A DNA stretch of 37,606 nucleotides, from positions 1-37,606 of the forward strand of contig CAMWRH010000025.1 of NCBI GenBank assembly GCA_947176605.1, given 5' to 3'. Position numbers and translations under genes: made by a program. The first letter of the stretch is position 1, and each line of letters begins with the position of its first letter. Shown in pieces: positions 31,610 through 37,606 of the stretch. The stretch is from an uncultured Porphyromonadaceae bacterium (GTDB lineage Bacteria > Bacteroidota > Bacteroidia > Bacteroidales > Muribaculaceae). The notes under the pieces are model-generated. The model was given only the letters and a program-made list of their open reading frames with translations. It had not been told where the DNA came from and ran no database searches.

Positions 31610-31639
31610 GGCTACACGTCTCCCGACATGTAGCCTTTT
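31610..31639 (+). terminator. Second hairpin with short T run next to the main terminator
   Basis: Arms GGCTACA (31610-31616) and TGTAGCC (31629-31635) are perfect around a 12-base loop, followed by TTTT. It lies directly beside the main terminator. For the minus-strand Omp28-like gene it would be the first hairpin met after the stop. Confidence 0.45.
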
Positions 31640-31694
31640 ACTGATTTTAAGTAACTAAATCTAACTATATTGTTTCATTTTTACTAACCTTCTG

Positions 31695-33782
31695 TCAATA
31701 TACGGCCACCTTCACGGCCTTGCCGCCGAAGCTGACCAGGTAGATGCCGGGAGCCGCCTGCAGGGCAGAGCCGTTGTAGCCGGAGGCCACTGCGCGTCCG
31801 TCGGCCGCGTATACATCGGCTGCCGGAGCGCCGGCACGGAAGCGTATCTCACCCTTCGCACCGTATGCGTAAGAGGGCGCTGCAGAGGCGCTTACTTCCT
31901 CTACCGACACGTAGCCGGGAGCCTCTACGACACAGGCGTTCTCGATCGATCCGTTGATGCCGTTGATCAGCATTGCCACCACGCGCACCATCGTGGGATC
32001 CACCTCCTTGCCGAGTGTTATCTCGGTGTCGTAGGAGTAGTCGGTGTCTTTCTCCACTTTCGCCGGCAGGCTTCCTTCCACTCCGAGGGGCTGCGAGCAG
32101 TTGCGCGCCACATCATTGTAGTTCAGCATCACGCGTGCCGCCATATCCTCGAAGCCGTAATAGTCATAGCCGGAGCCTGCGGCGCCGTTGGACTGGGCAT
32201 AGGGGCCCACGCCATCCTCAATCACCGTATAGGCCACCATATATGCGGCATTGTCGTCAGCCGATGAGAAGCGGCTCTTGGTGGAGAGCTTGAGTTTATT
32301 GTCGGCATCACCCTTCTCCAGAGTGGCTGAAATCTGTGCGAATGCGGGCACCTCGACCAATTCCAGGAAGGTCTCTTCAAGCTCTTCGGGAGTGGGGTAG
32401 ACGTTGTTGCCCATATTGCGGTTGACATACGATGAGGGGAACCCTGTCACGATCGGGCTGAACGATGAATAGGCGCCTCCGGTGCCCATCACGTCCATCT
32501 CATCGCTGCCGTGTACGGCGATACCGATGAATCCGGCGTCGGAATAGTTCTTGGCCATGTATTCCATGCCGGCGTAACCTACCACACACCATCCGCACCA
32601 TGTGCCGGTGTATTCCTCTACCACCACATTACGCGGATATCCGTCGGAAAGGCAAAGGAATGTGCCTTCGATGGCGTATTCCTTGAGGTCGACGCTTTCG
32701 CCGTTGATGGCCGATACGTATACGCTGTAGGGGATACTGTTCCCCTCTACGGTTGAGCTGATGTCGAAGTATACGGGGTATGACACGTCGAGATATCCCT
32801 CCAGGGGCGCATCAAGCACCACTTCCTGCTTCTGGGGCTCCATCCCCTCCACTTCGATGGTGTATTCGAGGGAGGAGATCTTTGAGGCGCTGTAATTCTG
32901 CACCATCACTCCAAACTGCGAGGATCTGTCGAGCATCACGTACTGCGGCCCTTCCCATGCGTAGGGGCGCACGATGTTGACCGGGAGCATGTCGCCGTTG
33001 ATTCCGGCGCGCACGCAGACGTTGCCGGCCAGCATTCCGAAGTCCTGCCATTCGTAGTCATCGCCGAATACGAGACTGCCGCTATTGTCTACACCCTGCA
33101 GTGTGGAGTAGATGTAGCATCCGTCGGCATCGGGGTAGTAGGAGTCGTCGGTCGTCATGCAGTAATAGGTGGTGTTGTAGGGGGCCGAGGGATTCTTCGG
33201 GTCGGCCGGCACATTGAGCGTGTAGCCGATGTAAAGGGGTTTGCCGGCCTCTATGGTCACTGCCTGCGGCAGGTCGATTGTGCTCCATGCGAACCCACGC
33301 TGCCCCAGCTCGCCGGAAGCGCTTGCGATCGGTTCGCCGTCAAGACTTTCGGATACCCATACGGTGGCTTCCTTTACGGGATTGTCGTAGACGTATTGCA
33401 TCAGCTCATAGTCGGGGCGCTGTGAAGTGACATCCACAGGGTTGCCGACCGACACCGACGTAATCGTGGCTCCCGCCCATTCGGTGGCCAGCTCGGCGCT
33501 GAGCTTCATGGCGCCCTTCCATTCTCCTATATTGGTAGGCACGGCTGTGTACACACCTTCGGCAAAGCCCCAGTTCATCCACAGTCCGGCGTCGGCTGCG
33601 GCGCGGAATCGGGTAGCCTGCCGGGGGAGTGCCTTCTCCGCTTCGTTGCGGATCACACTACGGAGGGTTTTCTCGCTTTTGGCGTATTTATGACCCGACA
33701 TTGTGCCTTTTTGCATCGGGGTTGTAGCCTGCGCTCCTGCTATCGCAGTGACTGCAGCCAAGGTGAGTAGAACTCTTTTCAT
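31695..33782 (-). CDS. Secreted Omp28-like protein with thioredoxin-fold domain and C-terminal sorting-like tail
   Basis: A 695-residue exported protein. A signal peptide lies at about 1-19 (MKRVLLTLAAVTAIAGAQA). Residues about 60-370 form beta-rich domains of unknown role. The region about 385-480 is a thioredoxin fold of the Omp28-related kind: VVVEEYTGTWCGWC, with the CGWC pair at 396-399, and GFPSSYVN, which fits the cis-proline loop. A beta domain follows, then a tail (about 645-695: VYAADGRAVASG, APGIYLVSFGGKAVKVAVY) that resembles type A sorting domains of the type IX secretion system. The function of the family is unclear; the CxxC makes a redox role possible. A good promoter and a terminator flank it, so it is monocistronic. 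Confidence 0.82.
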   Translation of the reverse strand: MKRVLLTLAAVTAIAGAQATTPMQKGTMSGHKYAKSEKTLRSVIRNEAEKALPRQATRFRAAADAGLWMNWGFAEGVYTAVPTNIGEWKGAMKLSAELATEWAGATITSVSVGNPVDVTSQRPDYELMQYVYDNPVKEATVWVSESLDGEPIASASGELGQRGFAWSTIDLPQAVTIEAGKPLYIGYTLNVPADPKNPSAPYNTTYYCMTTDDSYYPDADGCYIYSTLQGVDNSGSLVFGDDYEWQDFGMLAGNVCVRAGINGDMLPVNIVRPYAWEGPQYVMLDRSSQFGVMVQNYSASKISSLEYTIEVEGMEPQKQEVVLDAPLEGYLDVSYPVYFDISSTVEGNSIPYSVYVSAINGESVDLKEYAIEGTFLCLSDGYPRNVVVEEYTGTWCGWCVVGYAGMEYMAKNYSDAGFIGIAVHGSDEMDVMGTGGAYSSFSPIVTGFPSSYVNRNMGNNVYPTPEELEETFLELVEVPAFAQISATLEKGDADNKLKLSTKSRFSSADDNAAYMVAYTVIEDGVGPYAQSNGAAGSGYDYYGFEDMAARVMLNYNDVARNCSQPLGVEGSLPAKVEKDTDYSYDTEITLGKEVDPTMVRVVAMLINGINGSIENACVVEAPGYVSVEEVSASAAPSYAYGAKGEIRFRAGAPAADVYAADGRAVASGYNGSALQAAPGIYLVSFGGKAVKVAVY

Positions 33783-33831
33783 AGACGGTAGTTTATGTGG
33801 ATATTAGTCATCTTCGATCTGAAGACGCTGA

Positions 33832-33862
33832 CAAAGTTAGGGCATTTTTCTTAATTATCAAA
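33832..33862 (-). promoter_or_regulatory. Bacteroidota promoter of the Omp28-like gene
   Basis: On the minus strand, TTTG (33859-33862), then a 19-base A/T-rich spacer, then TAACTTTG (33832-33839): an exact match to -33 TTTG and -7 TAnnTTTG. The expected start is near 33825, giving a leader of about 43 bases. Confidence 0.85.
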
Positions 33863-33971
33863 AATATTTTTAAAAATTATCCTGTAAATTATCTTTCAAA
33901 TGCTCCCATTCGGTAGTCATTTTGCTACATTCAGACCACCATCAGCCCCTCCTGCGGCGCCTTATCACGAC

Positions 33972-34005
33972 AAGAGGGTCGCGACTCATCAGCCGCGACC
34001 CTCTT
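33972..34005. terminator. Terminator hairpin after the alpha-amylase gene
   Basis: Perfect 12-base arms AAGAGGGTCGCG (33972-33983) and CGCGACCCTCTT (33994-34005) enclose a 10-base loop, 36 bases after the amylase stop. The T run is short (2-3) in either direction. It separates the amylase transcript from the Omp28-like promoter region. Confidence 0.75.
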
Positions 34006-34041
34006 TCTATCGGGAATAATATGGATTTCTGACAATTATCT

Positions 34042-37000
34042 TCAGCGCACCACGATCTTGCTGACCTTGCTGCCCTGACGGCGCACGTAGATACCCTGTG
34101 CGGGCTCTGCCACGCGCACACCCTGCAGTGTGTAGTATTCTACCTCTGCATCCTCGTCAAGGAGTGTGTCTACGGCTGTCGGACCGTTGTTGTCGTAACC
34201 GCCGCCGGCCACAAACTCAAAATCTTTTGTCTGTGTGCCGCTGTTGTTGTGGAAGATGATGCCGGAGCCGGCTGCTGCGCCGGGCACTTCGATGGCATAC
34301 CATGTCTTGCCGCCCATCTCTACGGTCTCGGTCATGAGTGTGCCGGGCCATGCACCGAGATGCTCGGTGTTGCCGCCTGCTGAGGTCCAGCTGTAGCAGT
34401 ATACCTGATTCCAGCCAGAGGCATTGTGGAAGTATACCACGTTGTCGCCGAATACCACGGGCTGCTTCTTGGTGAAGGTGACGCTTCCCTCGCGGGTGTC
34501 GGTGCCGTTGGTGGCTGTCCAAGTCACTGTCACGCTCTCACCCTCTGCCATGTCGGCGCCGAGTGTGAAGGATGCGGTGCTGGTGAAGGTCTTCTTGCTC
34601 CCTGTGCCGATCTGATAGGTGGCGCTGGTGGCGTTCTTGGCTGACACGGTCACGTTGACTGTATCCTCGAATGTGCCGCCGTTGGGGGAGAAGCTTACTG
34701 TGGGCTGCGGAGTGACTACGACGTTGTCGAGCTTCTTGGCGTTGGAGCCGCCGTCGTACTCGTAGAATACGTCGGATGTGATGCCGGTGATGTCGGGGGT
34801 CTGGCCGTTGCCGATGAGGATCATGTTGACTGACTCCAGGTCATCTACCATCCAGTAGTAGTAGGTGTCGTCGCCTACCTCTACGGTCTCGGTCATCTTG
34901 GAGCCGTTCCATGCGCCGGCGGGCTCTACCTTCACACCCTGGTCGTTGTTGCCCCAGAGGTAGATGTTGGGAGCGGAAGCCGCCTTTACGTAGATGGTGA
35001 TGGCTGCGTTGGGATCCACTTTCTTGTAGGTCTGGCTGCCTGTGCGCACTGTGCCTTCGGCGTCAGTGGCGCTCCAGCTGATGGTCACGCTTTCGCCGTA
35101 GCTCATGTCGCCGCCGATGGTGACTGTCTTTTCCTGACCCTGGGTGAGGTTGACCTGCTGGCCGTTGCCCACCTTGTACCATCCGCTTACGGCTGTGTCG
35201 CTGAGCGATACGGTCACGTCGAATGTGTCGGTGCGGAATGTGCAGCCTGAGGGAGATACCATAACCGAGCCGGGGAGCTGGGGCATGGGTGCGTCTTCGG
35301 CTGTGTAGTATTCTGTGGTGCCGGGGTCGTCGAAGCTGACGCTGCCGCCGTGAGCCACGGGTGAAGTGGCGTAGATGAATTTGCCGTCTTCACCTACGAT
35401 GCCGCCGGTCCAGTCTTTTACGAGCACGCGGAGCTGACCCTGTGTGGCGGGGGCGTCAACCTTGATTGAGCCGCCACCCTGGTAGGTCTTGCCGGTCACG
35501 ATGTCGGTGTAGGTGCCTGCGGGTACGTCGGTGAATGTGGCGCCGCCGTTGACTGCCACCAGAGCGTAGCTGTCTTTCCATGCGCGCTTGTAGGCCCAGC
35601 CGCCGGAGGCGGTGCAGCCGTCGAAGGTGTACTGTCCCTTACGCAGTGCGGGCACTGCGGCGCGGATCTGGTTGAGGCGGCGGATATGCTGGGCGAGGTC
35701 GGCATTGAGGGTCTCGGCCACGTTGCCGCTGGCTGTGTATTCGCCGAAGTCGCTTGCGCTTACGCTACCCTCGAGGTATGCGCCGAAGTAGGCACGCCCT
35801 GAGTCGTGAAGCGCCAGGTTGGGACCCTCGTCAATGGTGATACCCTTCTGGAATTCCACCTCCGAACCGTAGTAGATACAGGGGATACCGCGGAAGGAGA
35901 ACATCAGCGAGAGGTTCTCGGCCCACTGTGCGGTGCCGCCGCTGAAGCGTGTGCCGTCGTTGGGACCCGGGCAGTAGTCGTGAGAGTCTACGTATACCAC
36001 GTTCCAGGAGGCGTCGTTGTAGTACTTGTCGCCTTCCTGGGCGATGCGCACTGCCTGGTCGGCGCTGTTGAAGTTGTAGTGCATCGGGAAGTCGATCACG
36101 TTGAAGCCGGAAGCCTCGGAGTAATCGGGCTCATGCCAAGCGCCGTTCTTCATGAATACGTTGTCGGAGTCGTGCACCGTGCCGGGGTCTTTGAGGCAGG
36201 TGAGCATGTTGCCCAGAGGAGCCCCCCCTTCGGGTACAACCTGCTGTGCCCACCAGTCGGCTGTGTACGACTGCCATTCCTGCACCAGGGTCGGATCCGA
36301 CTTCCATGTGTAGTAGTGGCTCGACAGGAGATGCTGGTCGCGGTAGATTACGCCGCCATAACGTGCGCAGCATTCGCCGAACATGTAGAAGGGTGCGTCG
36401 CCCACACGTTTGCTCTTGTATTTCTCGCCAAGCTCCACGAATTTCGGGATGAAGTAGGAGTTGAAGGTGAGCGGAGCGATATGGCCGGTGGTATCGATAC
36501 GGAAACCGTCGACACCCATCTCGATGAACTTGCCGTAGCAGTTGACGATATATTCGGCCACTGCGGGGTTCTCGGTGTTGAGGTCTACGCAGTCGCCTGC
36601 GATCTGGCCCCACCAGCGGGAGGGATCGTCCCAGTTCCATGCGTTGGCTACGTGGTGCCAGTAGTTGTTGGAGTCATGGTTCTGGCCGTCGGTATTCTTC
36701 ATGTATTTGAAGCGCTCGGAGTACTGGGTCTTCTCACCCTCGTTGGGGAGGTTCCAGTAGTCCATACCGCCCAGACGGCTGTCGTCGGGGATAAGGCACT
36801 TTGTGATGTCGGCCTGTGTGGCGATGTTCTGGTCGCGGTCGAAGAGGTGGCAGAGTGTATCCTCACCGAAGTTGCCGGTGTGCTGCAGCACGATGTCGAG
36901 CACGATCTTGATACCCTTTGCGTGGGCTGCGTCGATGAGGTCCTGGAAATCCACATCCTCAGCCGAACCCCACTCGGTGCGGCTCTCATAGCGGAGGTCT

Positions 37001-37353
37001 ACACGCGAGAAGTCCATCGCATGGTAGCCGTGATAGTCGAAGCCGGAGGCATTCTGCACCACCGGAGTGATCCATATGGCAGTGAAACCGAGAGCCTTGA
37101 TATAGTCGAGCTTCTCGATCAGACCCTTGAAGTCGCCTCGCCAGCACGGGTCGTTGTATTTCTTCTGATTTTCCACGCCGTCCCAGCAGAGCACATTGTT
37201 CTTCGGGTCGCCGTCATAGAAGCGGGTGGTCATGGCAAAATAGATCGTCTCGTCACGGAAGTCGGTGCGGTCGCCCACAAACGTGGCCGCAGCGCCGCTC
37301 AGAGCGACAGATGCCAAAATCGAACCTGCTACGAATTGCTTTAAGCAGTTCAT
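34042..37353 (-). CDS. Secreted multi-modular GH13 alpha-amylase
   Basis: Endo-acting starch hydrolase of 1103 residues with a signal peptide at about 1-23. The GH13 barrel (about 30-550) keeps the catalytic set: nucleophile D287 (GFRIDTTGH), acid/base E327 (MFGEC) and D459 (VDSHD); region I reads DIVLQH. A beta C-domain lies at about 565-650. Then come two copies of a block: an Ig-like, chitobiase/hexosaminidase-C-type domain (about 690-775 and 884-955), each followed by a probable CBM26 starch-binding module (about 783-870 and 965-1050; the second has LGAWPGTLMTETVEM, the first AGAWNGSKMTETVEV). The last 40 residues (EYYTLQGVRVAEPAQGIYV, then KVSKIVV) are a sorting-like tail. No SusC/SusD genes are in the window. 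It has its own promoter and terminator. Confidence 0.94.
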   Translation of the reverse strand: MNCLKQFVAGSILASVALSGAAATFVGDRTDFRDETIYFAMTTRFYDGDPKNNVLCWDGVENQKKYNDPCWRGDFKGLIEKLDYIKALGFTAIWITPVVQNASGFDYHGYHAMDFSRVDLRYESRTEWGSAEDVDFQDLIDAAHAKGIKIVLDIVLQHTGNFGEDTLCHLFDRDQNIATQADITKCLIPDDSRLGGMDYWNLPNEGEKTQYSERFKYMKNTDGQNHDSNNYWHHVANAWNWDDPSRWWGQIAGDCVDLNTENPAVAEYIVNCYGKFIEMGVDGFRIDTTGHIAPLTFNSYFIPKFVELGEKYKSKRVGDAPFYMFGECCARYGGVIYRDQHLLSSHYYTWKSDPTLVQEWQSYTADWWAQQVVPEGGAPLGNMLTCLKDPGTVHDSDNVFMKNGAWHEPDYSEASGFNVIDFPMHYNFNSADQAVRIAQEGDKYYNDASWNVVYVDSHDYCPGPNDGTRFSGGTAQWAENLSLMFSFRGIPCIYYGSEVEFQKGITIDEGPNLALHDSGRAYFGAYLEGSVSASDFGEYTASGNVAETLNADLAQHIRRLNQIRAAVPALRKGQYTFDGCTASGGWAYKRAWKDSYALVAVNGGATFTDVPAGTYTDIVTGKTYQGGGSIKVDAPATQGQLRVLVKDWTGGIVGEDGKFIYATSPVAHGGSVSFDDPGTTEYYTAEDAPMPQLPGSVMVSPSGCTFRTDTFDVTVSLSDTAVSGWYKVGNGQQVNLTQGQEKTVTIGGDMSYGESVTISWSATDAEGTVRTGSQTYKKVDPNAAITIYVKAASAPNIYLWGNNDQGVKVEPAGAWNGSKMTETVEVGDDTYYYWMVDDLESVNMILIGNGQTPDITGITSDVFYEYDGGSNAKKLDNVVVTPQPTVSFSPNGGTFEDTVNVTVSAKNATSATYQIGTGSKKTFTSTASFTLGADMAEGESVTVTWTATNGTDTREGSVTFTKKQPVVFGDNVVYFHNASGWNQVYCYSWTSAGGNTEHLGAWPGTLMTETVEMGGKTWYAIEVPGAAAGSGIIFHNNSGTQTKDFEFVAGGGYDNNGPTAVDTLLDEDAEVEYYTLQGVRVAEPAQGIYVRRQGSKVSKIVVR

Positions 37354-37447
37354 GGTGTGTAGGTTAAAAAGTTATGAATTATGTAAGAATATAAATTTCA
37401 GGTTAACCGCGTAGTCTAAGAGCACAAAGAGCCCAATGACTTATCTG

Positions 37448-37479
37448 CAAAATTACCAACAAATTCTTAAAATAACAAA
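37448..37479 (-). promoter_or_regulatory. Bacteroidota promoter of the alpha-amylase gene
   Basis: On the minus strand, TTTG (37476-37479), a 20-base A/T-rich spacer, then TAATTTTG (37448-37455) matches the -33/-7 consensus exactly. The start would be near 37441, giving a leader of about 88 bases. No further regulatory site was recognised in it. Confidence 0.82.
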
Positions 37480-37547
37480 AAATAATCCACTCCTCCCGCC
37501 AAAAGTTAAAATCAATTAAGCACCCTCCTGCATCCACCCTCACAAAC

Positions 37548-37601
37548 CCGCCCCACGCCCATTCGCGCCCATTCGCGCCCTTCGCGCCCTTCGCGTCCCA
37601 T
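37548..37601 (+). repeat. CCCATTCGCG repeat island at the right edge
   Basis: Units CCCATTCGCG, CCCATTCGCG, CCCTTCGCG, CCCTTCGCGT and a decayed copy lie in a row, period 9-10. The island is cut by the window edge, so its extent and the gene it follows are unknown. The unit differs from the other islands, but the style is the same. Confidence 0.65.
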
Positions 37602-37606
37602 CCCCG

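Noticed and set aside
35806..37344. A 512-codon open frame on the plus strand opposite the alpha-amylase gene
   Set aside because: It lies entirely antisense to a gene with intact GH13 catalytic motifs. Its sequence is valine- and glycine-rich without recognisable domains, as expected from GC-biased codon use in the real gene.
1..37606. tRNA, rRNA, tmRNA or other standard RNA genes
   Set aside because: No T-arm-like GGTTCGAATCC signature or other recognisable RNA gene was seen in the gaps, which are mostly under 300 bases.

Overview
The window looks like a chromosomal segment from a Bacteroidales bacterium, possibly near Muribaculaceae. The family assignment is inference from the overall look; the order is better supported. 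Evidence for Bacteroidota: a division/cell-wall cluster in the Bacteroidota arrangement with the short FtsL-like protein and a PASTA-tailed FtsI; few Shine-Dalgarno sequences and A-rich start contexts; -33 TTTG / -7 TAnnTTTG promoters; an Omp28-type secreted protein; and secreted proteins with short GIY...GKxxKVxV C-terminal tails. No tRNA, rRNA, insertion sequence, phage gene or CRISPR array was seen.

Region 1 (480-16195, + strand) is a complete dcw cluster: rsmH, ftsL, ftsI, murE, mraY, murD, ftsW, murG, murC, ftsQ, ftsA, ftsZ. MurE, MraY, MurD, MurG and MurC make lipid II precursors. FtsI and FtsW are the septal synthase pair. FtsL, FtsQ, FtsA and FtsZ build the divisome. mraZ, often first in such clusters, is not present in the 479 bases before rsmH. 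Strong hairpins lie between murE and mraY, between ftsW and murG, and after ftsZ.

Region 2 (16373-21765, + strand) is a run of housekeeping genes: a THUMP-type RNA methyltransferase with an Arg/Asp repeat tail, an unidentified polytopic membrane protein, pdxB (pyridoxal phosphate synthesis) overlapping an RNase H with a viroplasmin-like N-terminal domain, and queG (queuosine synthesis).

Region 3 (21904-30226, - strand) reads nadB, an S41 C-terminal processing protease, mfd, and a secreted MINPP-like histidine phosphatase. The protease and mfd overlap by 4 bases. nadB has a candidate promoter and a structured leader of about 150 bases.

Region 4 (30517-37353) holds two unidentified small genes pointing away from each other, a secreted Omp28-like thioredoxin-fold protein, and a secreted multi-modular GH13 alpha-amylase with two repeats of a carbohydrate-binding block. 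The last two have good Bacteroidota promoters, and three good terminator-like hairpins are present.

The most unusual non-coding signal is a set of short-period degenerate repeat islands. They lie just after stop codons, and four of the five can be oriented relative to an upstream gene. Three islands (after queG, nadB and the 31009-31437 gene) share a GCC(C)TA-type unit that always reads in the direction of the gene just ended. A fourth after mfd uses a CCCGATAAAT-type unit. A fifth at the right edge uses CCCATTCGCG. The nadB one folds into a long imperfect hairpin.
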